NCBI GenBank assembly: GCA_004431415.1
Contig: QPMI01000129.1
Location: forward strand, 1-64,000
Length of the DNA stretch: 64,000 bases
Origin: Cyanophora paradoxa
Taxonomy: Eukaryota > Glaucocystophyceae > Cyanophorales > Cyanophoraceae
Direction of reading: 5' to 3'
In this document: one piece after another, positions 1-10,306 of the stretch
Layout of the letters: every line of letters starts with the position of its first letter
Numbering within the stretch: position 1 is the stretch's first letter
Translations under genes and position numbers: made by a program
Notes under the pieces: model-generated
What the model was told of the DNA's origin: nothing
Seen by the model: only the letters and a program-made list of their open reading frames with translations
Database searches by the model: none

Positions 1-905
1 TTCGCTGCCCCCGCCCCGGGCACCCGGCGTCAGCGCGAGGCCGGTCTCCGGGCGGCCGCCGGCGCCGCGCGCAGCGCACCCAGGATCAGGATCATGTTGA
101 TCCATTCCAGCACACTTCGCGGGGGCGCGGGGCGCGTTAGCTGCGGCGGGGGCCGGCCGGGGCGCGGCACGGCGCCGGCGGCCGGCGGGGCGCACAGCTT
201 GCGGTGCAGCCAGAGCAGGCCTGCGCGGATCGGGTTCGCCTCGCTAAAGAGGTTCAGGCTCTTCTCCACGAGCTCGCCCTCGAGCGCCTGCATGCTCTCC
301 TTCTTTGCGGCCATGGCGATCTGCACGTGCTGGTGAGGAGACGGCTTGCGCCCGGCCCGCCGCGCCCCAGTCGCACCGCGGCGAGTGCGGGGTTGTACAC
401 GCCGCCCACCGTCGACGCCTGGACCACGCTGGCCGTCGCGTATACCTTGCGCCCATCGGGCAGCGCCAGGGCATCTGCAGGAGTGATGGGCCGGGCCGTG
501 CGAGGCGCTTTCTCCGGTAACGCAGGGAGCTCTGCAGGCGGGTCGGGATCTTTCTCCTGGGGCATTTCCGACGCCGCGGGCGCTGGGCCGCGGCCGCCTG
601 GCCATGGAGGCGGCCTGGCCGGCGTCTCGGAGGGTCGGTCAGCGGTGCCTGTGTTCGCTGCCTTGCTGGCCCCAGAAGAGCTGCTGTCCAGTGACTCATA
701 CACAGGGATCGCCGCTGGCAGCGGCGCTGGCGGCGGGCCCGCGCCGAGCGCCTCCGCAGCAGCCTCCACATGGAGCGGCCGCATCGAGGGCGCTGGACAG
801 CGTCAAGGTTTGATCGGGCTCATCTTGCTCCGCCAGGCTAGGCTCCTCTCCGGTCCAGCCCTCCGCCAGGCTCCGGATCTCGCTGCGTCTCGCCGGCGTC
901 GGCAA
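1..905 (-). CDS. unrecognised protein, 3' part cut by the window edge
   Basis: Several minus-strand exons read as ordinary protein. One contains PDGRKVYATASVVQASTVGG. A second contains MAAKKESMQALEGELVEKSL and continues to WLHRKLC. A third contains VLEWINMILILGALR, a short hydrophobic segment that could be a membrane helix, and runs to the window edge. Exons are separated by short introns with the usual GTGCG and GCAG ends. The reading frame containing ARRSEIRSLAEGWTGEEPS around 905-800 is probably an upstream exon. An ATG at 784 is the first clear one, but the true start is not settled. I recognise no family. The gene lies head to head with the hydrolase starting at 973, so both probably share a very short promoter. 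Confidence 0.45.
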
Positions 906-972
906 GGGTGGAAGCTGATGACGTGAGCTGCTACTAAGGCAAAGGGAGCTCGCCGCCGCAGCTCGTGCGCCG

Positions 973-3272
973 ATGTCTCCGCCGGCCGGGAAGCGGCACT
1001 GCCCGACTCCGCTAAAGGCGTACCCCCAGCGGCGGATACGGCGATACGCGATGGTCCCGCTCTGGCTTCTAGCAGGCGCTGCCGTAGCCGTTCCTGCCTA
1101 TGATTTGGTGCGGAGGGTCGTGGCGCCCGCTCCACCAGCGATCACAACAGGCTCGGACCAGCTACGCGACCTCCTTGCGTCGTGTTCTGCCGTGCATCAC
1201 GGATACCATCCCACCCCGTGGCTTCCCAGCGGGCATCTACAGACCGCGCGCCTCCCCTTCGTCCGCAGCCAGCCCGGACCGAAAGGTGACTGGTCCCGCC
1301 CAGCTCCAGGCCTGCGGCTAACCCGTACGCACGACGCAGACTATTACCGGTGAGGTTTTAATCTCGCGCGCGCGCGCGCGCACGGATCCGGATGTTTCGA
1401 GATTCTAGATTTGATCAACCGGCGCGGGCGACGAAGCTTGTGCCTCGCGCGGGCCCTCCCGCGTCATCTAGCTGCGCATCGAGCGCGATCAGCTTGCTGG
1501 ACCGCCTCCCATCGCGCTCACCGCCGAAACGCCTCGCGCGCTCGCGCAGGGAGGTCTTTGAGGTCGAAGGCGGGGCGGCGGTTTTCGCCCTGGACTGGAG
1601 CACGTACGGCATAGAGTGCGGTTCCGGAAGGAGAGGGCGGAGGAGGAGTTCTCGAGGGCACGTGCAGATCCGCTCCGCCCCGGGACTCGAGGAAGCGCCC
1701 ACGCTCGTCATATTGCGTGCGCGCGCCCAATCGCCCACGCGACGCCGCCCGCCAGCGCGCCGCAGCTGACGGTGCCCCGCTCGCGCAGACGGGCTAACAG
1801 GAGGCGATCCCGCAAGGAAACACGTCGGGGTGCGCCGCGCGCCCGGCCCCGCCCCCCGCGGTCGCTCGCTCTCGCCCGCGCCCCGCCCGCCTGCACCGGC
1901 GCGTCCGCCGACGCGGTCTTCGCTTCCCGAAGGCGTCGTACGTGCACTCGCTGGTGGCGGATGCGAAGGCGCGGGGGTGGCGGGCGGTGATCCTGATCGC
2001 GCGGGGCACCCACGGCCTGCACGTCCGCTGCGCGACGGAGTGGTACAGCATCGGGCGGACGTCGGACGTGCGCCAGGCCGTGGAGCACGTGCGGGCCTGC
2101 CTGCCGAGGAGCCCCCTGCTCGGCGTCGGCTTCTCCGCCGGGGGCAACATCCTCTCCAAGTACCTCGGCGAGGAGGGCTCCCGCACCCCGCTCTCGGTGC
2201 GCCCCCGCGCCACGCGCGCCCCGCCACCATCCCACTCGCCAACCCCTCCCGACCCGATAGGCCGCCGCGACGTTCGCGAACCCTTTCGACCTCCAGGTCA
2301 GAGCCGCCCGCGCCCTGCTCGTACCCCGCCCCCTCCCCTCCCCTCCCCTCCTCACGCCCGGGCGCGCGCGCCGGCGCAGGTGTGCTTCGACGTGATGAAC
2401 CGGCGGCCGCTGCACTCGATGCTGTACGGGGGGGCGATGGTCAAGAACATGAAGCGGGAGCTGCGGCGGCACTGCGCGAGCTTCGCGGACCACCCCGGCA
2501 TCGACTTCGCCCACGTGCTGCGCGCCAGGACCGTCCGCGAGTTCCAGGAGCGCTTCACCATCCTCGTCTTCGGGTACAAGACCGTCGAGGACTACCACAG
2601 GCGCGCAGCCACTCCCGGCGGGAGCGTGTACCCCCCTGTCCTCGCCCCGGCTCGACCGCTGATTGCGCGGCGGCGTGCAGGGACGTCTCGTGCGCGCACG
2701 TGCTGCCGGCGATCCGGCGCCCGGTGGCCTTCTTCAACGCGGGGGACGACCCGATCTGCCCCCGCGAGGCCTGGCCCCTCGCCCTCTGCGCCTCCAGCGG
2801 CACCTGCGCCCTCGTCACCACCGAGACGGGCGGCCACCTCGGCTGGTTCGAGGTCCGCCCCTCCCCGCCGCCTCTCCCTCACTCAGAATCAGCGAGTGAC
2901 GGGGCGGGGCAGGGCTGGGCGGGCGTGCGGACGTGGATGACGCGCGCCGCCTCGGGCTTCTTCGCGGCGCTGCTCCCGACGCTGCCGCCCCCGCCCCCCG
3001 CCCCCGCCGCCAAGCTCCTCTCCCCCTCCTTCCTCTACGGCAGCGAGTCCGAGGGCGAGGAGGAGGGGGAGGAGGGCGAGGGCGAGGGCGAGGAGGAGGG
3101 GGCCGAGGAGGGCGGGGCAGGGGAGGAGGCGGGGGAGGAGGGCTCCAGCCTGCCCCTGGTGCCCCTCGCCAGCGACTGGGAGGAGGCGGAGGTCATCAAC
3201 TCGCCCTTCCACGGCCCCGCCCCCTCCCCGCCCGCCCCGCCACCCCTGCCCCTCGCCAGCCCCTCCGCCTGA
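973..3272 (+). CDS. alpha/beta hydrolase, ABHD1/2/3-EMB8 family
   Basis: Probable membrane-anchored lipase/esterase of the ABHD1/ABHD3 and plant EMB8 family. After an N-terminal hydrophobic helix (MVPLWLLAGAAVAVPAYDLV) comes the family signature YHPTPWLPSGHLQT. Removing introns (the first is 1350-1549) gives DYYREVFEVEGG, then the oxyanion-region motif LVILHGLTGG. Next is the nucleophile elbow GFSAGGN (Ser codon 2134-2136). The catalytic Asp lies in FFNAGDDPICP (about 2745-2750) and the His in ETGGHLGWFE (2835-2837). All three triad residues are therefore present. An acidic, Glu/Gly-rich insertion of about 60 residues (around 3040-3170) followed by a Pro-rich end extends the C-terminus beyond the usual family length. 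At least six introns; the ATG at 973 is the first in frame. Family assignment is firm; substrate unknown. Confidence 0.9.
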
Positions 3273-4081
3273 CCCCTATAGCTACCCATCCCCGCATCCG
3301 ATCCGATTTTTTTCGGGCCGCCCGAGGCCCCTTTGTGTAGTTTTTCCAATGCGTTTTGCATCGTGTACGCTAGGCAAACAATATTAATGCATATGTGCAT
3401 TGTCCGACCGTCGGACGGTTCCCTTTTGCTTGTGCTTTTGTTTCAAATTTTCCTCAAGCTCGCTTGCCCAGTTAACGTTGCTCTTGCTCGAGACCTTTTC
3501 GATTTATATGCTTCCATTCCTTTTTGATGCATATGTGCTATGTAGACCGATACCTAGATCTCACAGGTATACTTAGCGAGCGCTAGCGCTGCAGGAACAT
3601 TTAGTTTACGTGATAATAGCCTTTAATTTCCACTCATCTTCCGAAGTTCTGCATTTGCATGCCGCAGTACTAGTGACATCGCATGGCTTGGGCCAGGCTC
3701 GAGCTCCAGCCGAATTCGAAGCGCGCTATATATATGCATGCCGCGCGCAGACTGCGCGCGCAACGTTAACTGTACATGCATGCAGCTGCAGTTCGCAACA
3801 CACTTCGAATTCGCGAATTTACGCGAAGGGTTGCATCAAGGGGGTACACGTTTACTGCCCGCTTCTCCCCCCCGGCCGGCAGAGAGCACAGACCCGGGAA
3901 AGAGCCCGAGCGCTAGCAGAAGTACCGCGCGCGAGGAAAGAGATGGCAGCTGCGCATGCTAGCGCTGGGCGCTGTCATCGTGCTCTGCGCTGCTTAGCTT
4001 GGAAGTTCGACGATCGATCGCATCGATCGCATCTCCTGTTCGCGAATTCGGCGAGCAGCGCGTTGATCGGCACCGAGTGCG
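3273..4081. other. intergenic region rich in short palindromes
   Basis: No conserved coding sequence seen. It holds the hydrolase 3' flank and the promoter of the next gene. Base composition drops to moderate GC. Short self-complementary words are dense: ATGCAT and GCATGC repeats near 3735-3785, GCTAGC and AGCGCT near 3585, GAATTC with TCGCGA near 3805-3820, and alternating CGATCGAT/GCATCGATCGC at about 4009-4030. No hairpin RNA or known element was recognised. Confidence 0.5.
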
Positions 4082-6462
4082 ATGGGCGGCACCGCATCGA
4101 AGATCTCGTCGTGGAAGGACGGCGCGGCCTGCGAAGCCAAGGCTAAAGGCACCGGTGCGTTTCCGAATCGATCTCCGTTTCTTCGAGGCGCCCGCCGACC
4201 TTGAGGGCGGGCGGGCTAGCGCTGGCCACCTTGAAGGTCGGAGGGCGCCTGGAGGAGAAGATTTTGAAGGCTTGCTCTGAGGAAGGCGCGACCTACTACT
4301 CTGAGCCCGACGGCGAATGCAAGGAGTGGTGCGCTCGACTTGGTTCTTCATCGATATCATTGCGCCGTGGCTGATCGCGGCCGCGGGGGCGCGCGCGCAG
4401 CCCGGCGCTGACGGTCATGGAGACATTCAGCAAGCCCGACTGCAGCGGGGAGTCAGTCTACACCGCGACGTACAACGGGGAGCTCTCGGAGCAGAACTTC
4501 GCGGACTCGTGCGGCCGCGCGGCCCGCTTCGGCAAAGTGGGCACCGCGTACTACAAGGCGGCTGCGGGCGAGATGGGCGGCACGGAGGCCGCCTGCACCA
4601 GGTGGTGCGCACGCGTCGGCCGCCGCGTCCACGACCCCGCGCCGGGCCCCGCGCCCGGCGCCGCCCCGCGCGGCGCCGGCGGACCTGACGCCCGGCGCTG
4701 GCAGCCCGCCCGTCACGGAGGTGTACGGTTTTATGAACATGGAATGCACGTCGAACTCGGATCTCTACGGGCACTACTACTACGGAATCCTTCCGAAGAA
4801 CGCCCCCGAGGTCTCTGGCGCCACGACCAAGGCCTGCGACTTCCGGAACTCGCTCACCTTCTCGGCCAAGACCTACGGTACGGAGGTCACCCAGGAGATC
4901 GTCGGCTGCACCAAATGGTGCGCGGACACGGATTCCCGGGTACCCAGGGGCGCCCCTCACGACGGCGGCGCGCGCAGCCCGGCGGTGAGCGCCGTGCGGG
5001 CGTACCCGTACGCGGAGTGCAAGGCGGAGGCGCGGGACGCGGCGCGGGCGGAGAAGGAGGACCGGCTCTGGGAGGTGGTCAAGAAGAGCGCCTCCATAGA
5101 CGAGCTGGACGACGTGATGGAGCTGCAGAACGCCGACCTCACGATCGCGGAGATCCTGCGGCAGTACGGGAGCAAGGAGGCGCTGTTCAAGGAGAAGGAC
5201 ATCGCCGAGGCCAGGCAGGCAGAGATCGATGCGGCGAAGAAGCTCGACCCGAAAATCACAGACGAAATCCATTGGTCGCAGCGCGACGCGATCAACAACG
5301 CGAAGAAATTCATGGACGCGGTGCGGCGGAGATCTAGACCGGCGGCGGGCGGAGTGCCGTCCCGCCCTCCCCGCGCGCTGGCGCTGACTCGTCCGGGGCG
5401 CGGGGCGGGGGCAGATCAACATGCGGTACAACGGGCACGGGAAGGGCCTGACGGAGGCGGAGGTGCAGGAGGCGTACAAGCTGGCGCTGGACCTGGCCGA
5501 CGACCCCGTCGACCTGAGCGTCCAGGAGCGCGTCGTCAACGTGGAGGATGCGTCGGATGCGGAGCACCTGCACGCCGTCCGCATGGAGGCCGAGGAGCTC
5601 TGCGACGGGGCCGGCGCCTTCAAGGAGTTCGCCGGCTGGGGCGCCGGGAGCCAGGCGGAGCTCCGCAACGCCCAGTTCACCAAACTCCCCACCAAGAGCA
5701 TCTCCGTGGTCAAGATGACGGACCGCGGCGAGGAGGCCGCCTGCATGCCCTGGTGCGCCCCCGCGGCCCCCGCGAGCCGGCCGGCATTCCCGTCGCGCGA
5801 TCGCGAGACCGAGGCGAGCGGGGCGGGGCGCGGCAGCCACGAGTACAAGACCGTGGTGGAGTGCTACCTCAACGGCGAGAAGAAGTTTGAGACGACTACC
5901 GACTACGAGTACGGGCGCAGCTCCTCAGCTTTCAGGCCCCGCTCGACTCGCGGCGCGCAGGTGCAGGCATCTCAACACGGACGAGGACAAGAACTACATC
6001 CCGGATAAGCCGGGCTCAGTCTCCGCCCGTATCGTGCGCGCGCGCGCCCCTCGTCGCTGGCGGGGGCCGACCGGCGGGGGGCGGGCGCGGCGCTTGCAGT
6101 TTAAGTACCACTGCACGTACTGGGGCGGCTGCGACCTTATCTCCAAGGAGTCCAAACCGATCGACGAGGTGTACCTTCGCCTGGACGAGGGGACCCAGGC
6201 GCGCGCCGCCCGGCCCGCCCCCGCCATCCCGATCCACCGACCTGACGCGGCGCGGCGCAGGAGGTCGAGGAGGAGGCGGAGGCGGCGGAGGCGGAGGAGG
6301 GCGACTACGAGGCGGACTTGGAGCTCGAGGAGGCCGGCCTCGCCGCCTGCGCCCCCGTGCGCCCGCCCCGGCGCCCCGGCCCCGCCCCCGATCGCGAGCC
6401 CCGCCCCCCCGCCGCAGGAGGCGCAGGAGGCGGAGCTGCCGGAGGGGCTCCTCGCGCAGTGA
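4082..6462 (+). CDS. Cys-repeat protein with N-myristoylation-like start
   Basis: Starts MGGTASKISS, which fits the N-myristoylation rule (Gly2, Ser6, Lys7), so the protein is probably cytosolic and membrane-tethered rather than secreted. The body is a series of modules, each opening with Cys-Pro and a hydrophobic strand (PALTVMETFSKPDC, PPVTEVYGFMNMEC, PAVSAVRAYPYAEC, HEYKTVVEC) and each closing on a Cys at an exon end. The four introns that separate modules all interrupt the closing Cys codon as TG/GTGCGC, phase 2. The third module carries a helical insertion of about 190 residues rich in Lys, Glu and Asp (about 5020-5700). The tail is acidic (EVEEEAEAAEAEEGDYEADL) and ends LPEGLLAQ. A GC-AG intron at 6199-6260 probably precedes the tail. 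No known domain recognised; function unknown. Confidence 0.75.
6199..6260 (+). other. probable GC-AG intron in the Cys-repeat gene
   Basis: Exon ends ACCCAG at 6198 and the intron starts GCGCGC. A CTGAC branch-like site sits at about 6242 and the intron ends GCGCAG at 6260, followed by GAGGTCGAGG. An alternative GT donor exists upstream at GAG/GTGTAC (about 6169), so this one is less certain than the other GC-AG cases. Confidence 0.45.
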
Positions 6463-6954
6463 GGCGCGCCGGCTGCAGAGGCCGCCGGGCTTGCGGGGCA
6501 CGGGGGACGTCGACGCCGGTCAATCGGCTCCTGCGTCGCGGCGCCGCTCACGGGAGTCATATGGGCCATGCTAGCCTTCTACGGCCTCCGTCTCTGCCTG
6601 CCACGCTGAATCTGACTTCAATTTGCGCGTAATGTACTTTCTCTCAATCTTCCACGTGGTGGAGGGTGGTGGTGGTGGTTGGTGGGGAGAGGGAGCTCGA
6701 GGGAGGGGGGGCGTGGGGAGAGGGAGGGGACGTGGGGGAGAGGGAGGGAGGGGGAGCGGAGATCTAGAGGGGAGGAAAAATTAGGGGGTGGAAAAACGCG
6801 CGCGAGAATCGAAGCCATGCATGCATGCAGCCCGGCCCTGGGCATTCTTGCAATCGGCCAAGTGGATTCGAATCCACTGTCAGTGTCTCTGTTCGAAGTC
6901 CTGCTGATCATACATATGCATGAGCTTCATTGCTCTAGATCTAAGTAATCGCTG
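6463..6954. other. intergenic, purine-rich G/A tract
   Basis: Separates the convergent Cys-repeat (+) and Kelch (-) genes. About 6655-6790 is an almost pure G/A tract on the + strand with GGGAGA/GGGAGGGG units, preceded by GGTGGTGGTGG. No coding sequence seen. A perfect 18-bp inverted repeat centred near 6877 (AGTGGATTCGAATCCACT) may act in 3' ends or be chance. Confidence 0.5.
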
Positions 6955-9900
6955 TCACACGCTACCATACCACTCCTGCTGGTGAAGTTTCACAGTATTG
7001 CCGGTGAATCTCCTCTGCGTTTCCTGCAATCTGATCACGATGAGGTGTGGGCGCGGCGCTCCCTCCCCGTCCGCCGCGGCCGCCACGGCCGCCGCGGCGG
7101 CCTCGGCTGATGCTGCCGCCACGATCGGCGAGGGGCGCGCCTGGAGCGCTGGCGTGCACGTGGCCTGCGCCAGCTCCAACTCCAACTCCGCCCCGGAAGC
7201 CGCCCCGCGGGGTGCCGCCCCAGCCTCCCGCGAAGCCGGGCGGGCCGTCATACAAACCGCCGGCCTCGCTCGAGCTCGCAGGGCCCACGCCGACGCCGAC
7301 GCCGCCGCCCGCGGGACTGCTCGCGCTCGCCCCCCGCTCCCGCCCGCGCCCACCGCGCTCCGCCCGGCCTCGAGCCCCGCGCGGCGCGGCCCTTCGACTC
7401 GCTGCGGCGGCCGCCGCGGCTCCTCGCGGGCCGGCTCCGCCGCCTGCAGCTGCTCGGGGGAGAGCCCCGGAGCAGCCCTCTGCGCCTCCATGGCCAGCCC
7501 CGCCAGCTGCAGCCTCGCCTCCAGCTCCGCGACGCGCCCCTCCGACGCCTCCGCCCGCCCCCGCAGCGCCCGCTGCTGCTTCGCCGCCTGCGCGGCCGTC
7601 ACGACCCTTTCGGAGGGCGGGACCGAGCAGACCGCACCCCCTTCTGCGCGGCGGAAAGGCCGCTGGCGTACGCGCGCTTGGCCTCCTCCCTCGTCGCCGC
7701 CAGCGCCTCGCGCGCCACCGCCAGGTCCCTCTGCAGCTCCTCCGCCTCCGCCAGCGCCGGCTGGACAAGCGCCGCCTGCGAAGTCTGCGACGCGCTCGCC
7801 TCCGCGCGCGCCGCGGCCAGCGCCCTGCGCGCCTCCTCCGCCTCCCTTCGCGCCGCCGCCGCCTCCGCCTCGGCGGCCTCCTTCCCGGCGACGAGCCGCT
7901 GCGCCTCGGCCGCCGCCTGCTTCTGCGCGGCCGACTGCGCTTTCCGCGCGGACGCCGCCTCCTCCCTCACCGCCGCCAGCTCGCCGCGCGCCTCCGCCGC
8001 CTCCCTCCGCGCCTGCGCCGCCTCGGCCTCCGCTGCCGACTTGGCGGCCTGGAGCGCGTCCCGCTCTGCGGCCGCCTGCCTCCGCGCCTTCTCCGCCTCC
8101 CGCAGCTGCTCCTCCGCCGCCCGCCGCCCCGCCTCCGCCTCCGCCAGCTTCTGCTTCCCGGCCTCGAACATCTGCCTGCACGGTTGTCAGCGGGCGGCGC
8201 GGAGCCGGCCCGATCTGACGGGCGCGCCTGTGGTGCTCCCGGTCGTTCCTCGCTCCCTGGGCATCTCGCTGCGCCCGCGCCAGCTCTGCCCGCAGCTGCT
8301 CCGGGTCCAACGGGTCCCCCGCGGGGCCGCTGGAGCTCCCGCTCGCCTGCGGCGCCAACTCGCCCCGCGCGTGCCCGCTGCCGCCGGCGTCCTCGGAGAC
8401 CGCCTCGCGCCCTGCCGGCTCGCCCCTCCTCGGGGGTTCCCTCCAGAGCGCCTCCCGACCGGATTCCTCCCCCGGCTCCTCCGAAAGCTGGCTCCGCGGC
8501 GAATCCGGGGCCCCCGCTGCCTCCCCCGAACCCTCGCTCGCAGAGGAGGCGGCGGCTGGGGCGGGCGGCGCCGGGGCCGGCAGGGCGGGGGGATGGGCCG
8601 GGGCGGGCGGCGGCGCGGCGCCGGCCACCTCGACGAGGAAGGCGTCGGAGACGAAGGAGAAGGGCTGCCCGTCCCTGCCCACGAACGCCCGCCCGCCGAC
8701 CGCGTAGAGCTGCCCCGCGCCGGGCAGCGCCACCAGCACGGTGGCCGAGCGCGGCGTCGGGAGGTCCCCCGAGGCGCGCAGGAGGCGCCACGGGTCGCCC
8801 GAGGCGCGCCCCGCGTCGAAGTCGAAGGACCAGCACTTGTTCGAGAAGACGTCGTCGGGGCCCACGCCGCCGAAGAGGAGGTGCGCGCCCCCGAGGCTCG
8901 CGCTCCCGGCCTCCTCCATCGCCCCGGGGGTCGAGGGCAGCCGCGCCCAGCGGTTCTCGCCGAAGCAGTAGAGCCACGTGTCGGCAACGGGCACTGCGCG
9001 CGCGGGCCCTGAACGGAGGCACGGACGGCGCGGGGGAGAAGGGGAGGCTGACCCGGGCCCCCACCCTTGTTCCGGTTGCCCCCGTAGAGAGCAAGATACT
9101 TGCCGTCAGGGCTCAGCCTGCGCCGCGCGCGTCAACGTTTGGGGCGGAAGACGCGGCGAAGCGCCGCGCACCAGCCCGCGGCGTACGCGACCGGTGCGGG
9201 CCAAGGCTGCGTGCCTCGCGGCTTGATCTCCGTCCAGGTTCTGGCGTGCCGAGTGAGTGCGCGGGCGCGAGATTCGATCTCATCGAGGGGCGCCCGCACA
9301 GGTCCGAGAAGGAGAAGACCCACAAGTCGTTCATCTGAGGCATGTCGGTGTCTTTGAACATGTCACCAGTGCCCCCGAACATGACGAGGCGGCCGCGCTC
9401 CTCGTCGACGAGCGCGAGCGCGCCCATGCGGCCCTTGGGCGCGCGCCCCTGCGTCCTCACGATCGACCACGTCCAGTCCTTCGGACTGAGCCTGCGGACA
9501 TAGGGTGATCGGGTCGAAGGAGCGCGCGCAGGCTGCGCATGCGCAAGCGCACTTTCGCATGGTCCTGTCGAACTCAAGGCGCGGTGCGTACTTGGAGCCG
9601 ACGTTCTCGCATCCGCCCCACATCCAGAGCGCTCCCCGAGCGTAAACCTGGACCGCGAGTGGGACCGGGAGCGGGGGCGCCGAGAGCACGAACGCGCACG
9701 AAAACGGGGCTCTCGCGCGCCCCCGGCTTGCTCGAGAAGCCGCTCGCTTGCACGGACGTCCAGTTTCTCGACGTGCCTTGCACGTCGTACACCCAGAGAT
9801 CGCCCAGCGGCCGCATGTCGAAGCCCATGCCACCGTAGAACACGATGCACGGCCAATCCTCGCCTTGCACGACGCGGAGGCACGCCGCCGTCGCGGCGTT

Positions 9901-9969
9901 CATGCGCGGGGGTGGCGTGTGCACGCTGCGAACGGGCAGCCGCTGGAACGTGACGGCTGGCAAGCTCAT
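6955..9969 (-). CDS. Kelch-repeat protein with C-terminal coiled coil
   Basis: The N-terminal half is a Kelch beta-propeller. Motifs include VFYGGMGFDMRPLGDLWVYD, ARGALWMWGGCENVGSK, RLVMFGGTGDMFKDTDM with NDLWVFSFSD, LALYGGNRNK followed by DTWLYCFGENRW, and LLFGGVGPDD with NKCWSFDFD. That is about five blades, each with the GG plus Tyr/Trp pattern, split by short introns. After a Pro/Ala/Ser linker comes a long Ala/Glu/Arg coiled coil (about 8170-7600) that continues into a second helical exon (AAKQQRALRGRAEASEGRVA). Proteins of this type are usually scaffolds in polarity, trafficking or cilia; that is analogy only. The start ATG at 9969 opens MSLPAVTFQRLPV. The last 700 bases are low complexity and the exact C-terminal frame is uncertain; both plausible frames end at 6955-6962. 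Confidence 0.82.
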
Positions 9970-10306
9970 GGCTGCACCGATCCGAGCGCCCGATCGCCCA
10001 ACGCGCTAGCGCTTCGAATGCGCTCTGGATCCGAGCGGGTCGCAGCCTGCAGCTGGTCGCAGCCAGGTCGGACGTGGTCGGTCTGGCAAGGGGTATACGT
10101 ATACACGCGAGTTGGCTTGGCTCCGCTCAAATGCCGGCCTCCGAATGCCATATGCATGATGCGGGCTGATGAACAATCGTGACAAGTTAAAGCGCTATAC
10201 ATCACCGCCGCCGCCGCTGCCGACTTTCATGGCTTGATCAGCAGAAACGGCTTCAATTCGCCGAGGACGCGGACTTCTGCTGCAGCATCAGTATACGTAT
10301 ACGTAG
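9970..10306. promoter_or_regulatory. divergent intergenic region between Kelch and START-like genes
   Basis: The 337 bp between two divergent start codons should hold both promoters. GTATACGTATAC palindromes occur twice (about 10095 and 10290) and GCGCTAGCGC near 10005. No TATA box could be assigned. Confidence 0.4.

Noticed and set aside
1360-1384. (CG)n run as a Z-DNA or repeat element
   Set aside because: Short, inside intron 1 of the hydrolase, and no more than expected in DNA of this composition.
2595-2700. GC donor (CAG/GCGCGC) in the hydrolase gene
   Set aside because: A GTACCCCCC donor a little downstream also keeps frame and gives a family-like segment, so no GC donor is needed here.
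4325-5755. Repeated Trp-Cys-Ala motif ending each module of the Cys-repeat gene
   Set aside because: TGGTGCGC is the last two exon bases followed by the common GTGCGC donor. Splicing there keeps frame with every next exon, so Trp-Cys-Ala is intronic; the conserved residue is a Cys split by the intron.
6868-6886. T-arm-like AGTGGATTCGAATCCACT
   Set aside because: A perfect palindrome with an eight-base loop; no acceptor, D or anticodon arms around it.
7047-9338. Long open frames on the + strand opposite the Kelch gene
   Set aside because: High GC removes stop codons in all frames; the conserved Kelch motifs are on the minus strand and these frames are Pro/Arg-rich shadows.
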